DNA from: Actinomadura latina NBRC 106108
GTDB lineage: Bacteria; Actinomycetota; Actinomycetes; Streptosporangiales; Streptosporangiaceae
Length of the DNA: 64,000 bases
NCBI RefSeq assembly: GCF_001552195.1
Contig: NZ_BCQS01000003.1
Coordinates: forward strand, 992,001-1,056,000
Reading direction: 5' to 3'
Part shown: positions 56,243 to 64,000 of the stretch, piece after piece
Layout: each line of letters opens with the position of its first letter
Numbering within the stretch: position 1 is the stretch's first letter
Translations under genes and position numbers: made by a program
Notes under the pieces: generated by a model
Database searches by the model: none
The model's input: the letters and a program-made list of their open reading frames with translations, nothing else
Told to the model about the DNA's origin: nothing

Positions 56243-57931
56243 TCAGGCGCAGAGCTTCGACGTGGCCGTGCCCGTCTTGATCGCGGGGGACGAGGACGGC
56301 GACGCGCTCGGGGCCACCTTCACCTTCTTCACGCCGTCCCAGTTGGCGCCCACCATGACCTGGACGCGCGAGCCCAGGGACGGCACCTTCTTCAGCTTGG
56401 CGCCGGGAATCGCGGCGGCCAGCGTCTTGGCGGAGTCCTCCCGGCCGGGGCCGTACTGGATCTGGGTGGTCTGCAGCCCGCGCCGCGCCACGCCCGGCGC
56501 GACGGTCACCTTGAAGCCGAGGTTCCGCAGCTGGCTGCCCGCCCTCGTCGCGAGGCCCTTGGTGCCGATCGCGTTCAGGACGCGGACGGAGACGTCCTGC
56601 GGCGGCACGGTCAGCTCGTCCTCGGGCTTCTGCGTCGGCGAGGCGCTCGGCTTCGCGGTGTGCGGGGCCAGCGGCTGGTCGCGCCTGATCCGGGTGAACA
56701 GGTCCTGCGCCTTCCCCCGGTCCCACTGGACGGTCGACTGCGGCGTCGGCGCGTTCCACAGGACGGCGTTGTAGTCCGGGTTGGACAGCGGCACGTTCGC
56801 GAACGTCAGGTCGTCGGTCGACAGGCCCTTCATCTGGTCGGCGAGCTTCGGCAGGCTGTCGGCCAGCTTCGAGTCGACGCGCAGCGACTTCAGCGCGGCG
56901 TTCAGGAACTTCGTCGACTTCACCGGGTCGCCCAGCGTCTTCGTCGACAGCGCCTGTTTCATCATCGCGGCCATGAACTGCTGCTGCCGGTCGATGCGGC
57001 CGAGGTCGCTGCCGCCGGTCAGCGTGTAGCGGGCCCGCGCGAAGGCGAGGGCCTTCAGGCCGTCCACGCGCGACTTGCCGGCGGGCAGCCGGAGGCCGCT
57101 CTTCGGGTCGTCGACCGCCTGCTCGGTGCACACTTCCACGCCGCCGAGCGCGTCCACCATGTGCACGAAGCCGTAGAAGTTCACCTCGACGTAGTGGTCG
57201 ATCGACACGCCGGTGGCCTGCTTGACGGTGCTGACGGTGAGGTCGGGCCCGCCGAACTGGTACGCCCAGGTCAGCTTGCCCGGACGGGCCGCGACGCGCG
57301 CCCCCTTCGCGCCCTCCGAGCCGTTCGACCTGTGCGGCGGGATCGTGACGTAGGAGTCGCGCGGCAGGCTCACCACCGACACGCTGTCGTGGTCGCGGGA
57401 CACGTGCACCAGCAGCATCGTGTCGGAGCGCTCCCCGGCGTCGTGGCCGAGCTTCGCCGCCTTCTGCTGCGCCTTCGTCAGCCCCTCGCGCCGGTCGACG
57501 CCCGCGACGAGGATCGTCATCGCGCCCTTCGGCGCGTCCCCGCCCTTGCCGAGCCCGTTCACCGAGACCTTGTCGATCGCGCCGGTGACGTAGTTCTGGA
57601 ACGCCCACGCGCCGCCCGAGGTCAGCAGCACGAACGCCGACATCGTCCCGGTCAGGGTGAGGAAGCGCTTCTGCCGCCGCGCGCTCATCGCCGCGCGCGG
57701 GCTCAGCTGCCGGCCGGGACGGCGCGGGCCGCGCGGGCCGTCCACCGTCACCCGCGGCGCGGGCATCCCGTCGATCGTCACGCCGTCGATGCCGGCGTCG
57801 CCGTCGCTGTCGCCGCCCGGCGCCGGCTGCGCGCCCGGACGCGGCCGGAAGTAGCGCTCCAGCGGGTCCGGCTCCGCCGAGCGGCCCTCACCGCGGCCCT
57901 CGCCGCGACCCGAGTCGTGCCCGTCTGCCAT
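56243..57931 (-). CDS. LCP (LytR-CpsA-Psr) family cell-wall polymer ligase
   Basis: 562 residues. A disordered Gly/Pro-rich cytoplasmic N-terminus (about 85 residues) precedes one membrane segment (about 90-112, FLTLTGTMSAFVLLTSGGAW). The LCP domain follows: TILVAGVDRREG, RSDTMLLVHVSRDHDSVSVVSLPRDSYV (Asp/Arg sites), TVSTVKQATGVSIDHYVEVNF and FARARYTLTGGSDLGRIDRQQ. A C-terminal LytR_C domain is at about 445-540. LCP enzymes attach teichoic-acid or glycan polymers from lipid carriers to peptidoglycan. It is divergent from the GT2 gene. Confidence 0.93.
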   Translation of the reverse strand: MADGHDSGRGEGRGEGRSAEPDPLERYFRPRPGAQPAPGGDSDGDAGIDGVTIDGMPAPRVTVDGPRGPRRPGRQLSPRAAMSARRQKRFLTLTGTMSAFVLLTSGGAWAFQNYVTGAIDKVSVNGLGKGGDAPKGAMTILVAGVDRREGLTKAQQKAAKLGHDAGERSDTMLLVHVSRDHDSVSVVSLPRDSYVTIPPHRSNGSEGAKGARVAARPGKLTWAYQFGGPDLTVSTVKQATGVSIDHYVEVNFYGFVHMVDALGGVEVCTEQAVDDPKSGLRLPAGKSRVDGLKALAFARARYTLTGGSDLGRIDRQQQFMAAMMKQALSTKTLGDPVKSTKFLNAALKSLRVDSKLADSLPKLADQMKGLSTDDLTFANVPLSNPDYNAVLWNAPTPQSTVQWDRGKAQDLFTRIRRDQPLAPHTAKPSASPTQKPEDELTVPPQDVSVRVLNAIGTKGLATRAGSQLRNLGFKVTVAPGVARRGLQTTQIQYGPGREDSAKTLAAAIPGAKLKKVPSLGSRVQVMVGANWDGVKKVKVAPSASPSSSPAIKTGTATSKLCA

Positions 57932-58224
57932 GCCGGCCGCCGCCTCCCGAAGATCACGTTCCGCCGTGCGTCCCCACCACTCTAAAGTGGGGGACACCCG
58001 TCCGTTCGCTACCTGGCCCTCGTGTCCTTGCAGTAACGTGGCGCCGTCTTGACCACACCCCGGCGGCCCGCACGCGAACCTGGGTGGCGTGGGCCGCGTC
58101 AGGCAAGCGAGCAAGAGAGGAAGGGCGCCCGCCTCCGGTTGTCCCGGTCGACGTGCGTCCGCGAGCCCACATGAATTCGTCTCCCCGTGCCCATCGCGCC
58201 ACGAACCAGGAAACCCAGTACGCC

Positions 58225-59253
58225 GTGAAGACCCGTCCCGAGTCCGGTGAGCGCACCTGGCCCGCGGTGTCGGTGGTGATGCCCGTCCTCAACGAGCAGC
58301 GCCACCTCGCCGACGCCGTGCGCGGCATCCTGAGCCAGGAGTACCCCGGCGAGCTGGAGCTCGTGCTCGCGATCGGGCCGTCCCGCGACCGTACCGAGGA
58401 GATCGCCCGGAAGCTGGCCGCCGAGGACCCGCGCGTCCTCGTCGTCGCCAACCCGACCGGGCGCACCCCGCAGGGACTCAACATCGCGATCAAGGCGTCG
58501 CAGTACTCGATCATCGTCCGGGTGGACGGGCACTCGCTGCTGCCCGCCGACTACGTCCGGGCGGCCGTCGAGACCATGGAGGACACCGGCGCCGACAACG
58601 TGGGCGGGATCATGGCGGCCGAGGGCGTCACCCCGTTCGAGAAGGCCGTGGCGCGCGCGATGACGTCCAAGCTCGGCGTCGGCAACGCCCGGTTCCACAC
58701 CGGCGGCGAGGCGGGCGAGGTCGAGACCGTCTACCTCGGGACGTTCCGCCGCAGCGCGCTGGAGCGGGTCGGCGGCTACGACGAGACGTTCGTCCGCGCC
58801 CAGGACTGGGAGATGAACCACCGCATCCGGGAGACCGGCGGCCGGATCTTCTTCACCCCGCGCATGCGGGTCACCTACCGGCCCCGTCCGAACCTGCGGG
58901 CCCTCGCCAAGCAGTACTTCCACACCGGACGCTGGCGGCGCGTCGTCGGGCGCGAGCACCAGGGCACGCTGAACCTGCGCTATCTGGCGCCGCCGATCGC
59001 CGTGGTCGCGATCGCGGCGGGCGCGGTCGCCGGGCTGTTCGGGTTCTGGCCGGGCTGGCTCCTGCCCGGCGGATACGCGGCCGCGATGGTCCTCGGCGCC
59101 GCCGTGGAGGGGCGCGGGCTGCCGCTCGCGGCCTGGGCGCGTCTCCCGCTGGTGTTCGCCACCATGCACCTGACCTGGGGCTTCGGCTTCCTGACGAGCC
59201 CGCCGCGGCTCGGCCAGCCGACGCCGGTGAAACCCGGCGAGTCCGTCCAGTAG
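58225..59253 (+). CDS. GT2-family glycosyltransferase with C-terminal membrane segments
   Basis: 342 residues from the GTG at 58225 (an ATG at 58171 would add 18 residues). The GT-A domain begins at VSVVMPVLNEQRHLADAVRG near residue 13. It has VDGHSLLPADYV (the D-x-H/D metal motif near 98), ETVYLGTFRRSALERVGGYDE near 170, and RAQDWEMNHRIRETGG near 192. Two membrane segments lie near 245-300. It is of succinoglycan/ExoA-like GT2 type and probably adds a sugar at the membrane. It is adjacent to an LCP ligase, which suggests a shared glycopolymer. Confidence 0.88.
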   Translation: MKTRPESGERTWPAVSVVMPVLNEQRHLADAVRGILSQEYPGELELVLAIGPSRDRTEEIARKLAAEDPRVLVVANPTGRTPQGLNIAIKASQYSIIVRVDGHSLLPADYVRAAVETMEDTGADNVGGIMAAEGVTPFEKAVARAMTSKLGVGNARFHTGGEAGEVETVYLGTFRRSALERVGGYDETFVRAQDWEMNHRIRETGGRIFFTPRMRVTYRPRPNLRALAKQYFHTGRWRRVVGREHQGTLNLRYLAPPIAVVAIAAGAVAGLFGFWPGWLLPGGYAAAMVLGAAVEGRGLPLAAWARLPLVFATMHLTWGFGFLTSPPRLGQPTPVKPGESVQ

Positions 59254-59348
59254 CGGGCAGAAGGCATATCCACCGTCGAACCGGCGTGCGCTCCCGCGCG
59301 TCTCAGCGTTAGGTTGAGCGGGATCTTGCCCGCTGCTCGGAGGTGGCC

Positions 59349-60083
59349 ATGTCCAACGGAGCACGTCACGGCCTCGGCGTGGTGATCGGCCTCGTCGTGA
59401 CGCCGGTCATCGCCGTGTGTCTCATGTACGGGACGAGCAAGCTGCGCCTGGTCATGACCCTCAGCTTCGGGAGGTTCCAGGACTACCACGGCAGGAATCT
59501 CTGGATCGGCGCCGTGCTCTTCGCCGTGGCGGCCGTCCTGCTCGGCCTCGTGGCGGGCAGCCGGCTGTCACCGCTGGCGTCGCTCATCCCGGGCGTGGTC
59601 TACGCGGCCCTCGGCGTCGTGTGGTTCGCCTCTCCCCGCTGGGCGGTCACCCATCCCGCCCGGGACACGTTTCCGCGCGACCTGGAACTCGGGTACGTGA
59701 CGCTCGGCTCCACGGCCGTCCTCTTCCTGCTCGGCGTGATGCTCGTCGTGGCGTCGCTGGCGCCGTCGCGGTGGAAGGCCCGCGCCGCGGCCGGGGCCGC
59801 GCCGCGCTTCGCCGGGCCGCCGCCCGCGCCGATGGGCCCGCCGCCCATGCACGGCGCGCAGGCTCCGATGGGCGCGCCGCAGCAGCCGGCGCAGAGCCCG
59901 CCGTGGCAGGGTGCGCCGCAGTACGGCGCGCCGCCCGCTCAGCCGGCCTCGTCCAACCCGCCGCCGCTTCCGCCGGCGTCGCCCATGCCGGCGCCCGCCG
60001 CGGAGAAGAAGCCGGAGCCGTCCATCGACAGCGACGATGACGAGCCCGGCGAGTGGACGCGCATGTACGGCGGGAACCGGTGA
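59349..60083 (+). CDS. membrane protein with proline-rich tail, unknown function
   Basis: 244 residues from ATG 59349 with GGAGG upstream. Four membrane segments lie in the first 140 residues (about 8-28, 55-76, 80-98 and 120-140). The C-terminal 100 residues are a Pro/Ala/Gln-rich disordered tail ending in an acidic patch (SIDSDDDEPGEWTRMYGG). I recognise no family. A short hairpin (59317-59334) precedes the ribosome binding site. The gene is tail-to-tail with the diesterase gene 3 bases away. Confidence 0.65.
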   Translation: MSNGARHGLGVVIGLVVTPVIAVCLMYGTSKLRLVMTLSFGRFQDYHGRNLWIGAVLFAVAAVLLGLVAGSRLSPLASLIPGVVYAALGVVWFASPRWAVTHPARDTFPRDLELGYVTLGSTAVLFLLGVMLVVASLAPSRWKARAAAGAAPRFAGPPPAPMGPPPMHGAQAPMGAPQQPAQSPPWQGAPQYGAPPAQPASSNPPPLPPASPMPAPAAEKKPEPSIDSDDDEPGEWTRMYGGNR

Positions 60084-60086
60084 GGG

Positions 60087-60836
60087 TCAGACGGCCGCGA
60101 GGACGCCGGGGACGTCGTTGACGACCATCGCGTCGAACCCCGCCTCGGCGTAGGTCGGGGCCGCCTCCGCCGACGGGCACCAGGCGATCGTCTCCAGGCC
60201 CGCCTTGTGCGCGACGTCCACGCAGTGCTCCAGCGGACGCAGCCGCGTGTCGGGGTGGTCGATGCCGCACGACCCGGTGTGCACGGCGACGGCGTCCAGG
60301 CCGAGCCCGGCGGCGGCCGGGACGGCGTGCCACAGCGGGAACCGCAGCCACGTCAGCAGCCCCAGCGGGACGCCCGGCAGCTCGCCGCGCAGGAACACCA
60401 GCAGCGACGGGTCGAACGACGTGACGAGCAGCCGGCGCCGCTTCGCCTCCCGCCTCAGCACCGGGACGAGCAGCGGGCCCGTGCGGCGGGCCGGCTCGTC
60501 CAGCGCGTCCTCGAGGACGGTCTTGACGTCCACGTCCACCGCCATGTCCGCCGGCAGCGCGTCGAAGATCTCGGTGAGCAGCGGGAGGCCGCTGGCCGTG
60601 GCGGGCAGGTCGACCAGGTGGTCGCCGTCCACCGTCGTCGGGTCGTGCCGCAGGACGAGGTGGTCGTCGGCGGTGCGCGTCACGTCGATCTCGACCCAGG
60701 ACAAGCCCGCGTCGGCGGCGGCGAGCAGCGACGGCAGCGTGTTCTCGGAGACGGGAGCGGCGGCGCCCGGCGGCGTGAGATCGCCCGACCCGTACCCGCG
60801 ATGCCCGATGACCGCGGGCGTGCTCTCGAAGATCAA
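60087..60836 (-). CDS. glycerophosphodiester phosphodiesterase
   Basis: 249 residues of the GDPD family. It cleaves glycerophosphodiesters to an alcohol and glycerol-phosphate. It has PAVIGHRGYGSGDL (catalytic His near 11), VSENTLPSLLAAADAGLSWVEIDV (Glu near 30 and the E-x-D pair near 49-51), VLRHDPTTVDG (catalytic His near 64), and DVDVKTVLED near 99. There is no signal peptide, so it acts inside the cell. It overlaps the cytidylyltransferase gene by 4 bases (ATGA), so the two are coupled. Confidence 0.9.
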   Translation of the reverse strand: MIFESTPAVIGHRGYGSGDLTPPGAAAPVSENTLPSLLAAADAGLSWVEIDVTRTADDHLVLRHDPTTVDGDHLVDLPATASGLPLLTEIFDALPADMAVDVDVKTVLEDALDEPARRTGPLLVPVLRREAKRRRLLVTSFDPSLLVFLRGELPGVPLGLLTWLRFPLWHAVPAAAGLGLDAVAVHTGSCGIDHPDTRLRPLEHCVDVAHKAGLETIAWCPSAEAAPTYAEAGFDAMVVNDVPGVLAAV

Positions 60837-61534
60837 GGGTTCCCCCCGGATGCGAGATGTTCGGCGACGACGGCGTCGAGGGGCTGGGTGACCTTGAGGT
60901 TGCGCTCGCTGCCCGCGACGACGCGGATGGGGACGTCCGGCAGGTAGCGGTGGACGATTCCGCAGTCGTCGGTGGCGCGCAGGGCCGGGTCGGCGAGCGC
61001 CAGCTCGTAGGCCGCGCGGATCGTGCCGAGCCGGAATCCCTGCGGGGTCTGGAACCGGTTCAGCGTCTCGCGCGGCGGCATCGAGGCGACCACGCCGTCC
61101 GCCACCACGACGATCGTGTCGGGCGACGGGACGCCCACGGCGACGGCGTCGTGGTCGTCCAGCGCGGCCAGCACGCGGTCGATGACGGGGCCGTCCACGA
61201 ACGGGCGGGCCGCGTCGTGGAACAGGACGCGGACGTCGTCGGGCCGTCCGTCCAGGACCCGGAGCGCCGCGACCGTCGACGCGGTGCGGGTGTCGCCGCC
61301 CTCGATCACGGCGGCCGTCTTGCGGAACGGCGCGGCGATCGCGGCGGCGTCCCGCAGGTGCCCGGCCGCCATCACGACCACGACCTCGTCGATGCCGGGG
61401 TGCGCGTCGAACGCGCCGATCGCGTGCGCCAGGATGGGCCGGCCGCCGACCTCCAGGAGCTGCTTGGGGCGTCCCGAGCCCATGCGCGCGCCGACCCCGC
61501 CGGCGAGCACCACCGCAACCGTCCGCGCCGCCAT
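60833..61534 (-). CDS. IspD/TarI-family cytidylyltransferase
   Basis: 233 residues. It has VVLAGGVGARMGSGRPKQLLEVGGRPILAH near 8-38, GDTRTASTVAAL near 80, FHDAARPFVDG near 105, NRFQTPQGFRLGTIRAAYE near 159, ATDDCGIVHRYLPD near 187, and NLKVTQPLDAV near 212. This transfers CMP from CTP to a polyol phosphate. Both MEP-pathway IspD and teichoic-acid TarI share these motifs. The TDDCGIVHRY stretch and coupling to a glycerophosphodiesterase favour a TarI-like or other polyol role over isoprenoid synthesis. It is coupled with the downstream GDPD gene. Confidence 0.85.
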   Translation of the reverse strand: MAARTVAVVLAGGVGARMGSGRPKQLLEVGGRPILAHAIGAFDAHPGIDEVVVVMAAGHLRDAAAIAAPFRKTAAVIEGGDTRTASTVAALRVLDGRPDDVRVLFHDAARPFVDGPVIDRVLAALDDHDAVAVGVPSPDTIVVVADGVVASMPPRETLNRFQTPQGFRLGTIRAAYELALADPALRATDDCGIVHRYLPDVPIRVVAGSERNLKVTQPLDAVVAEHLASGGNP

Positions 61535-61799
61535 GTCACCCCAGTCCTCCCGGCATCCCGGCCACGCTCAACGTACCGGAAGGCTCCCGGCGGGGAGCGG
61601 ACGAACCGGCTCGCACCGCCCGATCGCGCGGGATCGAGTATGGTTACCTCGCCGTGCCGGGGTCCGCGCAAGCGGTGCAGGCACCGCGCCACCACGACGG
61701 CACCGTCCGCCCCGCCGAGGGCCCGGCTCGTTCGCGTGTGCCGCGCCGACCGCCTACGTTGCGGGCACGGATCACGTTCGACCTGAGGAAAGAGGAAGC

Positions 61800-62531
61800 A
61801 TGATCGGCATGGTGCTGGCGGCGGGTGCGGGCCGGAGGCTGCGGCCCTACACCGACACCCTCCCCAAGGCCCTGGTCCCCGTGGACGGCGAGACCACCAT
61901 CCTGGACATCGCCCTCCGCAACCTCGCCGAGGTCGGGCTGACCGACGTCGTCATCGTCGTCGGCTACCAGGCCGGCGCCGTCGAGGACCGCCAGGCCGCC
62001 CTCGAAGAGCGGTACGGCGTGAGCATCACGCTGGTTCACAACGACAAGGCCGAGGAGTGGAACAACGCCTACTCCATGTGGCTCGCCAGGGAGCACTTCT
62101 CCAAGGGCGTCCTCATGGTCAACGGCGACACGGTCCATCCGGTGGGCGTCGAGAAGACGCTACTGGCCAGCCGCGGGCCGGACATCCTCCTGGCCGTGGA
62201 CGATGTGAAAACTCTGGCCGACGAGGAGATGAAGGTCATCCTCGACGGCGAGGGCCACCTGAAGACCATCACCAAGCTGATGGACCCGTCGACCGCGGGC
62301 GGCGAGTACATCGGCGCCACCCTGATCGAGCCCGCCGCGGCCGAGCCGCTGGCCGACGCCCTCAAGGCCACCTGGGAGCGCGACCCCGACCTCTACTACG
62401 AGGACGGCTACCAGGAGCTCGTGAACCGCGGCGGCCGGATCGGCGTCGCGCCGATCGGCGAGGTCGACTGGGTCGAGGTCGACAACCACGACGACCTGGA
62501 GAAGGCCCGGCGCATCGCCAAGGGCTACTGA
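61800..62531 (+). CDS. LicC-like nucleotidyltransferase
   Basis: 243 residues. The signature GMVLAAGAGRRLRPYTDTLPKALVPVDG near residue 3-30 is the sugar/choline nucleotidyltransferase loop. NDKAEEWNNAYSMWLARE near 81 and LMVNGDTVHP near 105 follow, with a C-terminal WVEVDNHDDLEKARRI. The NNAYSMWLA block resembles phosphocholine and inositol-phosphate cytidylyltransferases (LicC, IPCT) more than glucose-1-phosphate enzymes. It may activate a phospho-alcohol for the phosphatidyltransferase downstream. The next gene is 45 bases away. Confidence 0.8.
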   Translation: MIGMVLAAGAGRRLRPYTDTLPKALVPVDGETTILDIALRNLAEVGLTDVVIVVGYQAGAVEDRQAALEERYGVSITLVHNDKAEEWNNAYSMWLAREHFSKGVLMVNGDTVHPVGVEKTLLASRGPDILLAVDDVKTLADEEMKVILDGEGHLKTITKLMDPSTAGGEYIGATLIEPAAAEPLADALKATWERDPDLYYEDGYQELVNRGGRIGVAPIGEVDWVEVDNHDDLEKARRIAKGY

Positions 62532-62576
62532 CCCGCCGTCCGCCGGATCCAGGCGCTCAACCGAGCGAGGAGGCAC

Positions 62577-63656
62577 ATGCCCCTGCTGACGCGGATGCTG
62601 AACGCGCCGCTCTCCATCGACGTGCGGCGCGGCGCCGTCGCCGCCCTCGGCGAACTGCTCGCCGACAGGCGGATCGCCACCGAGGGACGGGTGGCGATCG
62701 CGGTCGGCCCCGGCCAGGGCGACCAGATCGCCGAGCAGGTCCGGCCGTCCCTGACGTCCTGCGACGTGTTCCAGGTCGAGGGCGGGACCGTGGACGCGGC
62801 CGTCGCGCTGGGGTCCAAGCTGCGCGCCGGATCGTACGAGGCCGTCATCGGGATCGGCGGCGGCCGGACGATCGACGCCACCAAGTACGCGGCGACGCTG
62901 TCGGGCATCCCGATGGTGTCGGTCGCGACGAACCTGTCCCACGACGGGATCTGCTCCCCGGTCGCCTCGCTCGTGCACGACGGCGGCAAGGGCTCGTTCG
63001 GCGTCGTGATGCCGCTCGCGATGATCGTCGACCTGGACTACGTGCACGCCGCGCCGAAACGGCTCATCCGGGCCGGCATCGGCGACGTGCTGAGCAACTT
63101 CTCCGCCGTGGACGACTGGCTGCTCGCCGCCGAGCAGTGCGGCGAGCGGGTCGACCGGATGGCGCTCACCGTGTCGCGCACCGCCGCCGAGGCGCTGCTG
63201 CACCTGCCCGGCACGATCGAGTCGGACCGGTTCCTCACCGTCCTCGCCGAGAGCCTCGTGCTGTCCGGGATGTCGATGGCGTTCGCCGGCGACTCCCGTC
63301 CGGCCAGCGGCGGCGACCACGAGATCCTGCACGCCATCGACCAGCTCTACCCGGACACGGCCAACCACGGCGAGCTCGCGGGGATCGGCACGGCGTTCTG
63401 CTACCACCTGCGCGCCACCCGGCTCGGCTCCGCGGAGGGGGAGGAGCGGCTGCGCGAGATCCTCGCCTGCCTCGGCCGGCACGAGCTGCCCCGCCTGCCC
63501 GGCGACATCGGGCTGAGCGCCGAGCAGTTCACCGAGGCCGTGCTGTTCGCGCCGAGGACCCGGCCCGGCCGCTACACCATCTTGGAATACCTCAATCTCG
63601 ACAAGGGCGAGACTCGCGAGGCGGTGGAAGAGTATGTCCAGGCCCATGGAGGCTGA
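62577..63656 (+). CDS. glycerol-1-phosphate dehydrogenase-like iron-containing alcohol dehydrogenase
   Basis: 359 residues. The dehydroquinate synthase-like fold is shown by VIGIGGGRTIDATKYAA near 90-106 and VATNLSHDGICSPVASL near 118-134, which is close to the SHDG-x-ASP/SPxAS pattern of archaeal EgsA and bacterial AraM. Metal ligands are GDHEILHAID (His near 248) and NHGELAG (His near 263). It likely reduces DHAP to sn-glycerol-1-phosphate, the archaeal-type stereochemistry, but another substrate is possible. GAGGAGG precedes the ATG. The following gene overlaps its end. Confidence 0.85.
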   Translation: MPLLTRMLNAPLSIDVRRGAVAALGELLADRRIATEGRVAIAVGPGQGDQIAEQVRPSLTSCDVFQVEGGTVDAAVALGSKLRAGSYEAVIGIGGGRTIDATKYAATLSGIPMVSVATNLSHDGICSPVASLVHDGGKGSFGVVMPLAMIVDLDYVHAAPKRLIRAGIGDVLSNFSAVDDWLLAAEQCGERVDRMALTVSRTAAEALLHLPGTIESDRFLTVLAESLVLSGMSMAFAGDSRPASGGDHEILHAIDQLYPDTANHGELAGIGTAFCYHLRATRLGSAEGEERLREILACLGRHELPRLPGDIGLSAEQFTEAVLFAPRTRPGRYTILEYLNLDKGETREAVEEYVQAHGG

Positions 63657-64000
63657 GCTCCCCGGGCACTCCGCGGAACCGTCCGGGGACGACCCCGGCG
63701 GCGACCAGCGGCCGCACCGCAAGGGCGCGAAGGTCGCCGACGTCCGCCGCTACGGGCAGCCGCCCGGCCTGAAGGACCGGCGCAACGAGGAGCACTGGGC
63801 GGGCCGCCTCTACATGCGGGACCTGTCCCCGTACTTCGGGTGGATCGCGCTGCGCCTCGGGTTCAGCCCGAACCAGCTCACCTACCTGATGATGGCGAGC
63901 GGCGTCGTCGCCGGCCTGGTCGTGTCGCTGCCCGCCGACCCGCTGTGGACGGCGCTCGGCGGCGCCGTCCTCGTCCAGGTCTACCTGCTGCTCGACTGCG
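63634..64000 (+). CDS. CDP-alcohol phosphatidyltransferase, partial
   Basis: The visible 122 residues are the N-terminus of a CDP-alcohol phosphatidyltransferase. A hydrophilic leader is followed by RRNEEHWAGRLYMRDLSPYFGWIAL, then membrane segments from about residue 78 (FSPNQLTYLMMASGVVAGLVV) and 100 (WTALGGAVLVQVYLLLD). The window ends at LLLDC, just where the D-x2-D-G-x2-A-R catalytic motif would begin, so the active site is outside. The ATG at 63634 overlaps the dehydrogenase end by 23 bases; an in-frame ATG lies at 63646. The enzyme moves an alcohol phosphate from CDP to a second alcohol in the membrane. It forms an operon with the two genes upstream. Confidence 0.85.
   Translation, partial: MSRPMEAELPGHSAEPSGDDPGGDQRPHRKGAKVADVRRYGQPPGLKDRRNEEHWAGRLYMRDLSPYFGWIALRLGFSPNQLTYLMMASGVVAGLVVSLPADPLWTALGGAVLVQVYLLLDC

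Overview
The window is very GC-rich, with mostly G/C third codon positions, many GTG starts and many 4-base ATGA/GTGA gene overlaps. Together with actinobacterial hallmarks (acyl-CoA carboxylase epsilon subunit, WXG100 proteins with an FtsK/SpoIIIE ATPase, DUF397/DUF5753 regulators, a streamlined Tad pilus locus, TreYZ, LCP proteins) this points to a filamentous actinomycete. The order Streptosporangiales, for example an Actinomadura-like genus, is my inference and cannot be proven from the sequence alone. I see no rRNA, tRNA, CRISPR array, insertion sequence or phage, and no stretch over 300 bases without a gene.

Layout. 0.1-4.1 kb: acyl-CoA carboxylase alpha chain, then an SPFH protein, a small membrane protein and a lipoprotein. 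4.4-14.4 kb: an orphan type VII-like secretion region with two WXG100-like proteins, a 721-residue protein of unknown role, a lipoprotein, a membrane protein, an inserted whiJ-like regulatory module (ATPase / XRE-DUF5753 / DUF397) and a large FHA-type EccC ATPase whose last part is out of frame. 14.4-16.7 kb: SDR and SRPBCC genes divergent from a TetR regulator, with two operator palindromes. 16.9-26.6 kb: a complete-looking Tad/Flp pilus operon ending in a membrane LysM-BTAD protein. 26.6-34.2 kb: NYN protein, accE-accD, ppc, enoyl-CoA hydratase and birA. 34.3-36.3 kb: a class III cyclase, then bfd-bfr with an iron box. 36.5-42.8 kb: the glgX-treY-treZ operon, turning glycogen or maltodextrin into trehalose. 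42.9-45.6 kb: a two-component system and a GtrA protein. 45.8-51 kb: purK-purE, CoA-binding protein, UDP-glucose dehydrogenase and acyl-CoA dehydrogenase. 50.7-54.0 kb: TetR/DUF2867 pair with twin operators, and a DeoR/MFS pair. 54.2-58 kb: an anti-sigma-like ATPase, a secreted protein, a thioesterase and an LCP ligase.

The right end (58.2-64 kb) joins a GT2 glycosyltransferase, a membrane protein, a glycerophosphodiesterase, an IspD/TarI-type cytidylyltransferase, a LicC-like nucleotidyltransferase, a glycerol-1-phosphate dehydrogenase-like enzyme and a truncated CDP-alcohol phosphatidyltransferase. The last three form a tight run that could make and transfer a CDP-activated alcohol. With the LCP ligase nearby, this is the best candidate for an undescribed pathway, probably for an envelope lipid or glycopolymer.

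The main recurring themes are biotin-dependent carboxylation (alpha, beta and epsilon subunits plus birA), carbon storage and trehalose, envelope assembly, and local regulators whose operators can be read directly as palindromes or direct repeats.
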